The notes: a model not told the origin generated them from the letters alone. Counted from the stretch's first letter, positions 1 to 15,000 are shown. The stretch is DNA of 64,000 bases from Mytilus trossulus (GCF_036588685.1 NC_086378.1:74293127-74357126), one strand, 5' to 3'. Translations and numbers: made by a program.

Positions 1-1
1 T

Positions 2-172
2 TACTTTTTGAGATTCCAATCACCATGCCAAGAGGTTCGAGGAATGAGTGACAAAGAGGAAAATTTGAAGACAGATGACGAGGACTATAATAACAAAAGC
101 AGTGCCAGTGGATATCACCCATTGAATGATGGTGGCACTGACAATAGGCTCTACTACTGTTATTATTATTGA
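2..172 (+). CDS. Possible 3'-terminal exon of an unrecognised gene (partial)
   Basis: An open frame runs from the window edge to TGA at 170-172. It contains an internal ATG at 44 and reads as an acidic, polar tail (MSDKEENLKTDDEDYNNKSS, then SASGYHPLNDGG and a Tyr-rich end). The composition (Asp, Glu, Asn, Ser) looks more like a cytoplasmic C-terminal tail than random AT-rich DNA, and the frame is open at the left boundary. If real, this gene would converge tail-to-tail with the minus-strand SLC6 gene. No domain is recognisable and an untranslated chance ORF remains quite possible. Confidence 0.3.
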   Translation, partial: YFLRFQSPCQEVRGMSDKEENLKTDDEDYNNKSSASGYHPLNDGGTDNRLYYCYYY

Positions 173-844
173 AAATAGTTACCAAAAGTCATACACTGAA
201 TGATACGGACAAAAACAACATTCTCTAGTATTGCTAATTTTACTTAGTTTAAATGCATGGATTCAAAATGAGATTTTTTTGTATTAAAATTATCATTTTG
301 TCTTTCAATTTTTTTCTGATTTTATTTCTTACTCTTTTTTTTTGTGAAATATGGTTTGTTTCTTTGTCACTCTTTTTTTAGGTAAATTTAAGGAAATTGT
401 TAACCAGTTCATGCCTTTAGGTAAGGAAAACGTTTGTAACGATCATTCTGGTAACAAAATTGAGAGAGTTATTATTTGGCAATGAAGAACAAAAGCAGAA
501 ATGAAAATCCTTCTTTGATATCGACATTTTACAGATAATATCATTTAGTTTTGTTAAAATTCTAAAATTTTAAAATCTGATCGAAAAATAATTTATCTAA
601 TATTAGATGAGCATTTTTTTAAAGTCTTTATCCATGTTAAATTCAGATTTAAGGTCATAGTACCCATACTGTACCGCGGACCCATTTTACAAGGGACTTA
701 ATAGTCAAATTGCACAATATATCTTATTATACACAAAACGTTTACAATTGAAATATCGCAAATATGAGCAAATAGATATATGTGACATGTTACGAGCATC
801 TTTATCTTAACAAAGTAAGCATTGAAAAATGAAAAAAAATGTTC

Positions 845-1260
845 AAGATTCTTTATTTCTTAAACACCATAAAGATACAATGGTACAAAGAAGTTCATCA
901 AAAGTCATATAACATGACACAAACACACATGACAAGATGAGATGAAAATATCAAATAATACATAATAAACAGTATAGTAAAGAAGAGTGGTGATTAACCA
1001 GGAAGACTCACTTGAAAAGTTATAACCCTGATAAATTTGCACAGCTTTTTCAACTTATTTTAATTTTTTAACTGAAATAGTTTTTCAAATTTTAGTATGT
1101 TACATCTGTGCAAGAAAAAAGTATCCAAATATTGTGCTCGAAAATTTGCCAAAGAACTACACTGCAAAGTGTAATGAAATTCATCACCAATCTCGTCACA
1201 ATGACATAAGTTACAATATCGAAGAAATATAGCAAAACATCTCTTGTTCAATTGTTAAGG
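845..1260 (-). pseudogene. Non-LTR retrotransposon (LINE) reverse transcriptase tail, decayed
   Basis: The minus strand at 1251-1060 reads a Cys/His cluster (CNLC, then EFHYTLQC) followed by FRAQYLDTFF and ILKFEKLFQL. This is the pattern I know from the extreme C-terminus of CR1/Jockey-type ORF2 proteins in molluscs, where a C-x2-C...H...C cluster follows the RT domain. A frame change leads into KLCKFIRVI, the usual end of this tail, so the copy is broken. No RT catalytic core is present, consistent with 5' truncation. It lies about 1.7 kb downstream of the SLC6 stop codon. Confidence 0.6.
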
Positions 1261-1759
1261 GTGTGAATTTAAGCATGGATGCAATTTGGAAATTCCTCAT
1301 TACAGACTTATGGATCGGTTGGAGGATGGTTCAAACCTTATTTTATATGATAAGATATGGATTTAATATGAAATTGTTGGATCTTTTAGTAATTAAGAAT
1401 ACTTAAAACAAATTAAACACATAATGGAAACCTCTCGCTGTCTGGATCATAAATCAACGAAGCTAAAAAAAACAACAAACACAACGTCAAAATAGGTACA
1501 ATTTGGCACACTCACTCAAGATATCCAAAATATAACAATATTGATAAGGTATCAAAACACCTAAACAAGCGGAACATCCCCGATCATATCATTATCTCAG
1601 TAAAGAATGTTTATTTACTAGTAATACATAACGTTCTGAAATAGTTCGTTTTATAACAAACAAACTTGAACTTAGGTGAATTCGGTTACTGTTGTTGTGT
1701 CTATTATGGTCAAATATTTCTTCATGTGTTTCGGTTCATGCTGTTGAATATATATATAT

Positions 1760-2215
1760 ATTTTAAAGTGTTCCAAATACAGGTATATCCCGAACAGTGG
1801 TTCCTAAACAAATATATATATACTAGTTCAGTGATAATGAACGCCATACTTAACTCCAAATTGTACACAAGAAACTAAAATTAAAAATAATACAAGACTA
1901 ACAAAGGCCAGACTCCTGACTTGGGGTAGGCGCAAAAATGCGGAAGGGTTAAACATGTTTATGAGATCTCAACCCTCCCCCTATACCTCAAGCCAATGTA
2001 GAAAAGTAAACGCATAACAACGCACACATTAAAACTCATTTCAAGAGAAGTCTGAGTCCGATGTCAGAAGATGTAATAAAATAAGAAAATAAACAAAATG
2101 ACAATAATACATAAATAACAACAGACATGCCAGCTCCAGACATCAATTAAACTGATTGAAAGATTATGCCTTCATTATATGAATATTAGGCGCAATCCTT
2201 CCCGTTAGGGTTTAG
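1760..2215 (+). repeat. Dispersed mussel repeat (GCCAGACTCCTGACTTGG family)
   Basis: This block matches, from memory, a repeat common in Mytilus genomic and transcript sequences: AGTGATAATGAACGCCATAC, then GCCAGACTCCTGACTTGG, GATCTCAACCCTCCCCC, ACATGCCAGCTCCAGACATC and the end CCGTTAGGGTTTAGTAT. The GGCTCCTGACTTGGGACAGG module also ends the 30.46-kb repeat below, so the families share a part. No coding capacity is seen. Confidence 0.6.
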
Positions 2216-2577
2216 TATCAAGTAAAGTATATATGTATCTGATAAAATGAGAAAAATCTAATTAGAATATTACTGCCTTACTGTTATGATGCGTACAACA
2301 TCATTTTAATATCAAATAATTAATTCATTACTTGATGAATAAATCACATGAAGAGAACAAATGATAAAGAATTCTTATAATGTTTTGATAATACATAACA
2401 ATGATACATTATGAAGGCAATGAAACTCCAATAAGTATTCTTCATATTTCTCTGCATTTAGGCAACAACTAGTATATCAAATATTCTATTTTTCATTTCA
2501 AGATTCTTTTATACTCTTTAATACATTGAAAAAAATTAAAGGTTTTAGAATGAAATCAAGTTCTCTGTGCAATGCTT

Positions 2578-2583
2578 TTTATT
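2578..2583 (-). other. Candidate poly(A) signal of the SLC6 gene
   Basis: TTTATT on the plus strand reads AATAAA on the minus strand, about 340 nt past the SLC6 stop. It is the first canonical hexamer I find downstream. In such AT-rich DNA one hexamer is weak evidence. Confidence 0.3.
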
Positions 2584-2918
2584 TCAAGCTTTAAGTATTT
2601 CTGTAATATAAGGTGCGATATAATGTTCAGTGCATAAGAGACATAACATGCTACGTTTTGAATTTTGGAGACAATTTTTTATCAATTGTTCTAGAACAAC
2701 ATCAACACTGAACAATAAAAATCATCTTGAAATTAGAAGTAATACAGTTTTTGGTTTATCGATTATTAACTTGACATATATTTAACAAATAGAACTATAC
2801 ATTGACGTGCTTACATTTGGGTCTGCTTCAAAAAATGCACATCTTTTATCGTAAGTGAAATATTATAGACATAAAAATGGTTATGATATATTTAAATCGT
2901 ATATTCAAGTTCTTTCTT

Positions 2919-3008
2919 CTAAAGAAGTGTAACTGAGTCACATGTGCTTTTGAACGCACCCAATTGTGGTCGCCAATTAGGGCTTGCCTTCATCTTTTCT
3001 TTTAATCT
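2919..3008 (-). CDS. SLC6 exon 13: C-terminal cytoplasmic tail
   Basis: Too short for an ATG-based ORF search but clear: the acceptor TTCCAG|AGATTA opens [20 protein letters not shown] and ends STCDSVTLL before TAG. RLK...P.W.P is the normal start of SLC6 tails. The final Thr-Leu-Leu resembles no strict PDZ ligand. Confidence 0.88.
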   Translation of the reverse strand, partial: RLKEKMKASPNWRPQLGAFKSTCDSVTLL

Positions 3009-6000
3009 CTGGAATAAATCAAATGTATATGTTGATCAACAAATATAACATTATTCTTTTCATTTAAACAAAAGCTGATGATAAATCACCATAATTAATT
3101 AACTTAAAAAAATGGACGTCATGGTTTCATTTAATAGATTTGCGTATAACAAAAATGGTAATAGCTTCAATCTTTCATTTGGGTCATGTAAAATCTAAAT
3201 ACAAAAGATTCACACTTATTCAAAAAACAAATACATGGACATAGAAGATGATATTATCAAAACTTTTTGATTGACAGCATGCTTGTTGAGTTTGAAGGAA
3301 TTATATCAATATTCAACAGACATTGTGCATTCAACACACGCTCCCCTTCCTACCATTTTGTTATGTACTTCATGAAGCAACATTCATTCACAACTTTCTT
3401 AAGGAAACACACAAAATATTTCACCTCAGATATACTGATGATGTTCTGTCACTTGATCAAAAATTTCAAAGAATTCTTACATCTGATACATTCCAGTGTT
3501 TGAAACAATTATTTCAACACTCAAATTGTAAAATTTCCTTCTCGACAGTAACATTCTCTCTTCCAAAAACTTTACACAATCCTGGAGAACATGATTTTTG
3601 TTCATCTATTGTACGGTCATACGGTGACTTATAATTGTTAATTTCTGTCTCATTTGGTCTCTTGTGGAGATATGTCTCATTGGTAAGCATACCGCATCTT
3701 CTTTTTTGTATATTTAACTAGTAACTGCTATTAATCTTAAAAGATTGTGTATCAGTTAAAGTGAGGTGAATGATATAAAAGTGAAATTCAAACTCATAAG
3801 TCAGTAAAGCTCGAATAAAAAAAAAGTTTACTAGTATATAGTTCGAAGTGGAAGAGCATTAGGGACACTTATATGTTAAATACGTGTTCTATTTATATCT
3901 GTAGATACCCGAATAGTGGTCAGATCTGTAATATCACCGACTATGTTTTATTCCAGATTATAAAATTTTGATTGAGCATGCATGGATATGCATAGCGGGT
4001 GCATTTATAGAAGGATACGCTTATCCTGTCAACGGACTGGCATTGTTCCTTCTGGAGTTCATGCAATTTCCAAGCTTTTTTGTTTAATCTCAATTCGATA
4101 TCGATTTACGAGATTCTTTAATTTAGCTTGGTAACATGTTTGTGATAGCATTTAGAGCATCCTACATAACTTAGAAAATAATGTAACAAGAATTAATTTT
4201 GATTCTGATGAATAGTTGAATCTGTGTTGTAATGAAATAGTACGTTGCAAACACATTTTTTTATCTGTCTCGAAATTTTCTACCAAGATATCCCTCACCA
4301 TAACACCAATTATTGAATTACCATATTTTATAAAACTATCAACGATTAGTCTATCTTGACACAACATCAAAGCCTATCGTGTTACCTGTTTTAGTGTGCC
4401 CTCTGACCGCCATAATGACATGGCAAAACACACTGGTATAGGTATCAAGGATATTAGTCCTATTATCCAGCCAGTGCCAACAGCCCATGATGGGTAAATG
4501 TATTCCTTATATGATACAGGAGTGACAGTAAGTATATTAAATGCTAACATCAGCTGAAATCAATCAAAGTATGCAATAATCTGACCTCATGTAGACACAT
4601 CTGTTAATTTACTACTGACGCTTAAAACACTAATAACTGCCAAAAGGTTTCATGGAGTCAAAAGAAACATTTAATTTTAATTCTGCAATATGATGAAAAG
4701 CCAGTAGATAACAGTAGGCTTTGTGACATCAGAGGAACGAAACTTATAGTATATCAAGCCTAAATCTTTTGCTGTCTAAGTATAATTAACTATTTCAAGT
4801 ATATATATATTATTTTTGCAATGTTGTCGTTCTTTTTGCGACAATGCAAGAAATTCAGTGCTTTTTTTATTACATCCTGTTTCATCTTTTTCGCGAATCA
4901 GGTATGATGCTGATAACGACTTGGAGTATAATTCCACAAACGAGTAAAGAGATACTGTGTTAAAGTTATATATTAAATGAACGTCGTATTTTTCAAATTG
5001 TCATACAACTAAATGTATATATATGTTTGTAATTATCATGTATTAGAAATAATATACCGTTGCTAAGAATAAATACGCAAGACATATATGGTATTAGCAT
5101 GGAAAATGTTCAACAAAGCCACTAGCATCTTTAGGACCTGTTTAATGTGAAAATAACTAAAACCAGGTCGCTTCAATCAAATAAATAAAGTGCTTCTTCT
5201 TTGCTTTAATGTATTTTGCAATAAACGCCTTTTTAAAATAACAAAAGCTTTTTCGCAGTATGTTAATAAGGTGAGTGCTTTATAATTGGTCTTTTGGACA
5301 TCCCCACTGACAATCAAAAGTTAAAATAGCACTTACCACTAGCAAACAGGGCGTAATATATTTCCAACAAATACTCCACATCATACAGGGTTTGTATCCT
5401 ATCATCATTTCAATATCCGTGTAAAATCGATCAACACCTGGTAATTTAAGCGTAGTATTAGACTTATTTTTACAGATTTTTGAATAGCATTATTCATTTG
5501 CCAAATTAGGATTGAAGACACCCGATGATATCACACAAATCATTTGGCAAGTTTTGTAGTTTTTGCGATTTCCAAAATTTTCAAGAAAGGAAAGTGTCTT
5601 AATATACATACTGATCGTCAAAAAAAATGTTTTGTTTACACTCCAAACTACTAAATTTGGATTATCAGACTGAAGGCGTAAACGTTGTAAACTTTCAGAC
5701 ACCGCAACTTGAATTCTTACATGTATTCCTACATCAGTCTGCTAATATATAGTTTCTAACTTTTGATATGAAATAATAAATATAATTGGTAGGAGATAAT
5801 AAATGAATATGAGTAAAGTTTTACCAACCATATATCCAACTAATGACAATACATTCTATCAAGGAAAATATCATTAGTGAAAGCAAAGCACAGTACCAGT
5901 CCATTATTTGAAAAACATATATCCCTCCCTGCAAATGAAAGAAAACAAGAAAATGTAGCTGCTTGAGATAGAAATCGACCATATGCAAATGATTATCAAT

Positions 6001-9000
6001 ATATCTGTTAAAGACGGACGAAACATACTTGAGGCACATTTAAACTCATAAATCGAAATTAAACTGACAACGCCATTGCAGATACTGCTCCAAATGTGGC
6101 CTCCGTCATATTAATTTTTCCGGGTTGGCAAATCTATATGCAAAGTCTGTAATTGTTGGAAAAACTAGTAGATATAAGAATCACACATAACTGACCACAA
6201 TGTTTTTTTTATTTTGTAATTAACTGTTCCACAATCAATCAAATTCCAATACATGTACACGTTTACGTAAGTTGGATTTTCAATCTGATGCAGCTCCTTT
6301 AACCTAGAAAAATCTAAATGATATATCTTTATTAAAATACTGAATGGCGTTCAAACAACAACTTTTCTTTTTCTTTCATCAATTTCATATATGATAACAC
6401 GTATTTCACCTTTAATTTTCATTACTAGCACTGTATAGTATATTAAATTGCTTTTAAAAACGATGCCTTAAAATGTTTTCTTATGATCAAACTTTCAATC
6501 TTACGACAGTATGAAGATACCAAACGGAGCGTTTAAAACTTATATGTAGAAGAAAGACGTTCATATGCTGGGTCAGACGACTAAAAGGCGAATAGAGATG
6601 TTTCCACAATATCTGAATATCATAAACGTCTATGATGTATGTGCAATGACGGGGTATAATCATATTAGCTTTAAATGAAACATACAGTCATACTATTACC
6701 TATACGGCACGTTTCTGAAACAGCTTTTTTTTTATATTATTAATGATGCCAACTTCTGATTAATTCGATTGAATATAATCTGGTATTTGATTCCAAGTTT
6801 GAAAATGTTTCTCGAAATTTCGTTAAAAAAGCCGTGTAATCTAACTTTCAATACTTTTTTTGTTGAAACACAAAATATGTTTTTTTCTTCCAAAAATTGC
6901 AATATAAACGCATGTGTCAAGAATAAATCACTTATTGAAGTTAAATTTCGAACTTTGAAAATAAATCTTAACAAAGAGAAAATAACCATTTGTTGGTGTC
7001 AGCAATTTATACATATGTTTCTCATAATTGGAAGCTCCTTATAGAGCTTAATATTCAACCTACCTGCATAACAAGTGGAATACCAAGAATAAATTTCAAT
7101 AAGCACAGCAAAGCAGACAGTGTTTTCTTTCGATGTCTCAGAGATTTTGGGAATTCGTCAATCAGGGAGGCATTTATAGTTTCAACAAAACCAAACTGTA
7201 ATAACCGTACATGATAATTTACATTATGAAACAAACATCATGTTATTCTCTTATCATATTTAAACGATTTAGAGCCTAAACAGTTTAACGACACATGCTG
7301 TTTATTGAAACCCGTTTGTTGGCAATATCTTTTGATCATATGTGAAAGTTAATTGCTTTTAATTACGTGTACCCAACGTATTCTCTTATTCATTCTGAAT
7401 ACCGTTGTTTCTTTTAATTTCCTTTAATAGAATATTTTCATTACTATTTTCAGTGTTTTTCATAATATGGGTAATTTTTCCTGTCTTTACTATTTACTTT
7501 GCTGAGCATGCTTAGAATGGTTAGATGTATCATCATACTACTTTAGAAAAAAAAAAAGATAAATCAATCAATTATACTTTGACGCTACCGACCACTTATG
7601 GTATGCCTGATTTAAGTATTGGGCAAACTGGTGGTTTTAGATCAACGAATGTGAAGACACATCATACAGTATAGCTTGATCAAATGAACGTTGATACCAA
7701 AATTAAATGTGAACGGATTTATTATTTTAACATAAGTTATGGAAATTTTACGTATCTTTTATTTCCCAGTTTTATATTACTTCTAACATTTCTCAGTTTT
7801 ACATATTCTGACTGTTCAATGATTCGGTTTATGAATTTCTGATGAAGGTTCATCCAGAAAACTGCTTCGGAAGCATTATGTTTATGAAGTGTTATTTTCA
7901 ATTCCTGAGGTCATTATGTGTAAGTATTTGGCAAAAAAGAAGATGATAAGTGTAGATTTGGATAAAGCATCCAACGATAAAACATGAAAAGCATATAAAT
8001 CTGATGACAAATATTCGGACGCTCTAATATACAATTCCTTGCGTCAATTTAAAGAACATTGCATATAAGACCCGTTATATATAAGAAACTTTAAGCAGTT
8101 AATAAACATCAAGTTTAATTCGATGAATATGAATACTTGTCACATAATGTAGCATGCACCAAAGAAGGTTATTAACACATTTGAGAAAACTCTGAAATTG
8201 TCTAGAGAAAAGAGTGACGGAGACTTATGGACGGGAGATAGGGACAAACAGTTTACAATTCAAGTAATTCAAAAGTCTTATAGTTCAATACCTGTGAATC
8301 TATTGCCACTGTGAGCAACATTAGATAGAATAAAACAGCCCATAATGGAGACAGAGGTAATCTTGAAATAGCTTCTGGATACGTCACGAATGTTAATCCT
8401 GGTCCTATAATAAAATAAAAAATACTCGTGTAATCCACCAATGCAACAAGTGTGTTACGATACTACTCCACTATCGACAGTTTAATTCTGATATTTAAAG
8501 CGCGATACTTGTTGAGCTTTCAAATGATTCAAATTTAACTGTTGAGAATAATACACGGTTGGAATCTGATTCCCTAATAATTTGTGTCCTTTCTTTTCAA
8601 TGATTTGCAGAAAGATGTGTTCTTTTTATATTATATGACATCATCAGGCATGGTCGCCTATTTCATAACGTCACAATAGGAACATTAAGGGGAAAAACAA
8701 TAAAGAATTGTCATCATAATTAAATTTCGGCCAATAATAGATTAGAATATTATATACGGTAACAATTTAACCTGCACTAGTTGAAGCTCATTTCGATACT
8801 GTATAACTCTTCAAATTATGCTAATATATTTGAAAATCCAAACCAAAAACAAACGTTGATGAGATGATAACACCAACATTTTGGATCATAAATGAATTTC
8901 AAATACTTCGTTAAATATTTAAATAAAAACAAATCAAAGTAGCATATTCAATATATAAATATCAAGGGATACAACATCATTCTATATAGATCACCCTCAG

Positions 9001-12000
9001 TTTTTGGTGGGATTCGTGTTGCTTATTTTTTTATTTTCTTTGCTGTGTTTTATTTACTCTTATTGGTCTGTTTGTGTTTTTATTTTTTAGCCATGGCGTT
9101 GTCAGTTTATTTCGATGCTGGTGTTGAACTGTCCTTCGGGTATCTTTCGCCCCCTCCCCTCAACTATATATAAATGTATATAATGTAAATGTGTTAAGTG
9201 TTTTCTTTGTAAAATTAACTTTGATACCTTGTGTTACAACTTTTTCCACTGAGACTCCCTTTTCATGTGCCATGAAACCCAGGACAGAAAAAGTAACAAA
9301 ACCAGCAAATAAACTTGTGCCTGAATTCATTAAAGGAACAATAAGGGAATCTCTGCAATGAAAACAGATTATTTAATGATTGTAATGAATAATGCATAGC
9401 AGAACAATTGCCTAAAATATATATCTGCTTGACAGTCTATGCATAATCATACCGTTGTTTTATTACACTTACCTTTGTCATGCGGACTTTTAAGTTACAG
9501 ATAAAGCAGTATGAGTGCTTTCGAAGGCCTTGACGTAAGTTATCACACAAATAAAATCTCCTGGTAATATAATCGGTTTATTATCTATATACATATAATT
9601 TTAATTTTGGATGTAACGATTCTTCTGATTGGCTGACGTAATTTTGTTATGAGCCCATAGACATAATTTAGTCATGTGACCGTGACGTCATCAACGTTTT
9701 TTCATGGTTTTCTACGGTTTAAAAAGGAATTTAGAATTAAATTATAAGTAATTTGGTGCACACTGTTAAATAACCCGCTACGCGCGTTATTCGGTGTGCA
9801 CCATATTTTTTATGTTATTTCTTCATAGACAGAAAAAAATATTACAGTCATTCCTTAAGTGTTATTGAAATGAAAGGTTATAAAATGAAAGTATGTTGTA
9901 CATAAGGATATTGTATTATTTTTAACTTTGTAAACAACAATCTTCAAGAAGGGTTCCACATCATAACTCAGGTGTAGTTAATCTTCGAATTGTTTATTGG
10001 TCATTTTGCTTAATTCTTATTCGTATAACGAGTTCTCAACTTTTATTATGTCAAAAACTAATGAGTATGTGTATCTGCTACTAGTAGAAGTTTAAAATAA
10101 GGCATAATAAAAATATAAGAATACGTTGTTTTTTTTTAATAATAAAAATAATAAAATACACTTTTTACGTAATTTATTAAAAGTGTGTTAAGTTGGTGTT
10201 TTTTTTAAGTTTCTTATATCAATTTGTTTACCGGTATATGTTATGATGAAACTTATTAAAGCTGGCATAGGTTATCATTGTTCCCCAACCAACTCCCGAT
10301 GTAAAAAAAATCTGTAAAGCTGCTTCTCCCCAAAGCTGTAAAAAAAAGTGCGTTCGTTAATTCGTATGTTAAAACCATAATATGGACTGATTAACACAAC
10401 AGTGGTATGTTGCTAAAAGAGTAATCCACATTCGAACGTACCCTGACACCATGTGATGACAATGGAGATCATTCAACTCAACTATTTTTTGCTAGGATTC
10501 ACACTCAATAAGAATGTCCATGTAGCATGTGTAGGTTGTTTTAGAATAATTATGCGGTATGATTTCTGGATAAAGATTCATCACGATTGCAACATCTCCG
10601 AATGAGACTTATTTCCGAATTGTTAATGACCATGATCAACATGATAGGTGTCACAAGTGGAGCAAGATCTGCTTATTTTTACTCTACCCTAATGTTTGTT
10701 TAGTCCTCATTCTTAGGTTTTTCATATATTTTGAATGATGGACTAAACAAACATTTTTACATTCTTCATTTAAACAAAACCAGAAAATCCGGTCACCTTT
10801 GTATGCACATTAGTAGTACAACCCTAATAAAGTAGTTTGTAGAAAAATGTTACTTTATATAGTGCGGATATATAATAATACATTACTCACTTGTGTTGAA
10901 AGTAATTTGTCCCATTTTGGAATCAAATAAAATTTCAGTCCTTCAGATGCTCCAGGTAGCATTACTGCCCTTATCAACAGAACCAACAGAATTATATATG
11001 GAAATGTAACAGTCACATACACAACCTGGAAGTAAAGGGTTGTTGATACTGAAAACAACAGCTGATATATTAACAGAAATATGTTTAAAGAATATAAATA
11101 AAATTGTATTATACTACTTACGTGCTGAGAGGAATGTTATAACCACGCTGTTGTGATGAATATATGCAATCACTAGGTCTATTAATCGTCTGTTGGACGT
11201 TTCTTACCAAAGTATATCACCTGTAGAGTAGCATTTTAGATGATATAGAATTGGTACGGTCATGTCTGTAACTAGTCTTTCCTCTATCTTTAAAAAAATT
11301 CGAAAAACGTTTTTCGTTAGCATTACTTAAAGTGAGCAAAACAATTTTGGATTCTATTTGGTTTCAAGAGACACGCATATGCACACATAGTTTTGTACAC
11401 GAATAAAATAGGTTAGAATGGAAATGGGGAATGTGTCACAGCCGATCCTACCCTTACCACAGTAATGAATACTTAAAAGGCGATTACACATTATTCTTCA
11501 ACTTTAGTTTATATGTGTATGAAATATACATATCGCATTGATTTAGTTCATTTTGGTAATTTTGATTTTATATGTCTTAACATAATGAATTAGATGGGGA
11601 GAATTTTCTATTCTTATGCAATGATTATACTTATGAGTGTTTACTGTCAATAAAACAATACTAGAAAAAATTTATTGTGAAGGCACAGAGTCTTCCGAAT
11701 ATTCACAGTAAAAATAATTTGGAGAAAACTCAGTTACTTAGTAAAATCGCAATCTTCTAACGGATACAGTCTAATTGATTGTATTTTTGAATCTGTTATA
11801 ACTGCCGAAAGTATCAGGTTTTTTTTCTCTTGTTAGTTTCATGCAAAGATAATTCGATATAATAGACAGCCATTTTTAGGATTTCAGTTTTTTTTAGTCT
11901 GAGCGGTAGTTAAAAATTGAGATATAAGTAATATGAACCCAACTATGTGATTATTCATGTGCAATTAACGTTGCTTTGATATGTACCATGCATAAAAGTA

Positions 12001-15000
12001 AATAAAATTAACTTTGAATAATAAGTCTGCATACCTTCCCAGAAACTTTTATGCCATTACAAACGCAGATAAAAGTAAATAACCAAGCAATAGCTAGACA
12101 TATCAACAAGCCGAGGTGAATATGTCCCATGTTGTCTATACCGGACGATATTTGGAGTACGTTGTATCTGGATTAAAAATAAAACATCAAATTAAATAAG
12201 TCCATAGAACTTTTCTACTGACTTGGTACCTTAGAGAAGATGAAAGTTAGGCACTATGACAAACTACTAGTATACTAACTGAAATTCGTTGGTAAACAGG
12301 CGCATTTCAGTGTTGATGTCTTTTGAAAACAGTGTTTTGTGTCATTTTGAGTCAAAGATATTGTTTATTCTAAATGACGATTGCTTGATAAGACTTTATA
12401 AAATTGAGAATGGAAATGGGGAATGTGCCAAAGAGACAACAACCCGACCGTAAAAAAAAACAACAGCAGATGTGTTATTTATGCATATTATAATTTTAGC
12501 TTTTTTCCGAAAATCAGTTACAAGGTGGTGATTATCTAACTTTAAGGAAAATGTATTAATAATCTTGAAAAAGTATTAACTTTGTAGGTTTCTTTCTCAT
12601 AACAACAATTCAATATATATGTTGTAAAGTTTTAAATATTGGGTTTTTAACGTTCCCTTTTAAGGCAAATTCAGAAAAAAAACACTTCGGAAAAACGCAA
12701 ATAATCAAATTATCCTTTTCTTAGGAGGTAAAATATAATTTTTCTATCAAGTGCTTTTAATTTGTAATTTGATATTTCTGTTTGCACAATGTTGAATATA
12801 AATTAATATATTTCGATCATATGTGTTATGGCTATCTTGCTCTGTAGATTAAATACAACTATTTTTCAATCGAATATTATATATACACTTAGTAGATTAG
12901 TTGTTGTCTGTGAAATTCAACGTTAAATTCATGGTTTGTAGATGAAAACATATTTCGTACTGAACATGTGACATTGTTTGACTTGAGTATTGACCGCATC
13001 ACATACTAACAAGCTATATTTTGAGTACCAAACATTTGATCATTTTTGGTTTTCACTATATCATTCATTTATCGTTTTTATTTAAAGAAAACCGCATATT
13101 TGATCCGACGATACTGCCATTTTTTTCGAACTGAAGAGATAATATTTTTGAATAAATTTTGGTAATATCCCTCTCGAACTATATGCGCTTATTTATTTCT
13201 ATTGATTAGATATATTTTATAAAAATAAATATAAATACCTCCAAAATTCTTCGCTCGCTGTAAGTTTTTCCTCTAAAGTTGTTTGATTTGATAACAAATG
13301 CGAACCTGTTATGTTGTCATACGGGTTTGAATAGGATATCGTTACATTTGATAAACCATATAGATTACTGAAGTTGTTTGCCGTCTCATTCCCAAACGTT
13401 AAATTAGATCCACCTAAAGCATAACATTGCTTAGTATTCCAATGGTTGTTACATGTACTCCACGGAAGAACGGATGTGAATGAATTATAAAGATAGTACA
13501 GTATCCATGCCATCGTTACATTGAAGTAGACCGATATGATAACAGTTAGGATAACCATTCCATAGCCGGTACCTAAAATTATTCAATAAAAAATAAATAT
13601 TATATGTTCCATTCAGTAAGATTGTATACGAAAATATTAAGTAGCAGTTATGATTTCAATTTTGCACCTGAAATATTTAATAGTATTCCAAAGATACGAA
13701 AGGGACAATAGAAAATCATACCACTAACAAAAACAGGAAATACAGGACAACAAAAAAGACAAGCGACAATTTACAAAGACTAAACGATAAATTGGAGATT
13801 ATGTAAACCAAAAAAAAAAAAATAGCATGTAAGAAACCGAGAGTTAGCTCATGTGCTTTTGAATTGCAAACAAAAACTAATGTTCATTTTCACGGTCCAC
13901 GATGCAAGAAATACAGATAATACTTAAGTTTCTCTTAAATAAACGTCCTCATAGATATTTATTACATAAATCTTAGACGAACCAATACCTGTCCAATAAC
14001 TTTAGAATACACAACGAAACATAATGAAACAAATCAATGTATTCGATTGTATATTAATAATTGTTTAATAAAAAGAAAGGCGAAGGATACAAAAGAGACA
14101 TTCAAACGCAAAAGACGAAAAATATACTAAAAACGCCATGGCTAAAAAAGAAAAAAATACAGACAAACAACAGTGCACAGAACACAACGACTGACACGAG
14201 CTCCACCAAATAATGGGGGTGACATTATGTGCTCCAGAAGGGTTAGCAGATGTGTTATGTGTAGTTTGCGGAAACTGTCTTACACCACGGTTAGTACATG
14301 TTTAAATTACAATTACACTTACAGTTAGCATATTAGTCTTGGGTCGTTTCTAAGTGTAAATATAAACCGTCGGTTCAAAACAAGGACTAACTTCAAACAT
14401 GTGTTTCTGTAGTTTAACAACGGGATTTGAAAGATAGAAGCATATATATATACCGTATTGACAGCTTAAGGTGGAAACAGGACAACTCGGACCAAAAGTA
14501 AATCGGACTAAGACAACTCGGGCCAATTTAAATACAACTCGAACCTATTTGATAGACAGCTCAGACTAGTTTGAAATACAACAAGGAACAGTTTGACTCT
14601 TCATGGATTTTATGTCTAATATGATTTTTTTGTAGATTATTTTCTTTCTCGTTTAAAGTTAATAAAAGTAACTTAAGTTGCATTCAACATATACATATAT
14701 TACATTTTGATTTAAGTGAAGCGTTTAAATATTTTTAAAGAATTCAGGTTTTCTTTTTTTAAAGTACCCGGATGTATAATTTTCTTTAGAAATAAAGAAG
14801 TTCTATTATATCAAATAACACTATTAAAGTTATATCATTTTAGACAAAAATACGCTTTACTTGTATACATGTAGATATTTGAATGCGCATAAATATTACT
14901 ACCAAAGATGAAAAAAACATACATCTTATCTACTTCAAGAAAGATACAACCGTCTTATTAATTGGAAGAAATTACAAGGTGGGTGACAAAAATTTTCGTT

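Noticed and set aside
6732..7044. Overlapping ORFs of 85 and 91 codons on opposite strands
   Set aside because: AT-rich intron sequence next to SLC6 exon 9; no splice context or family resemblance.
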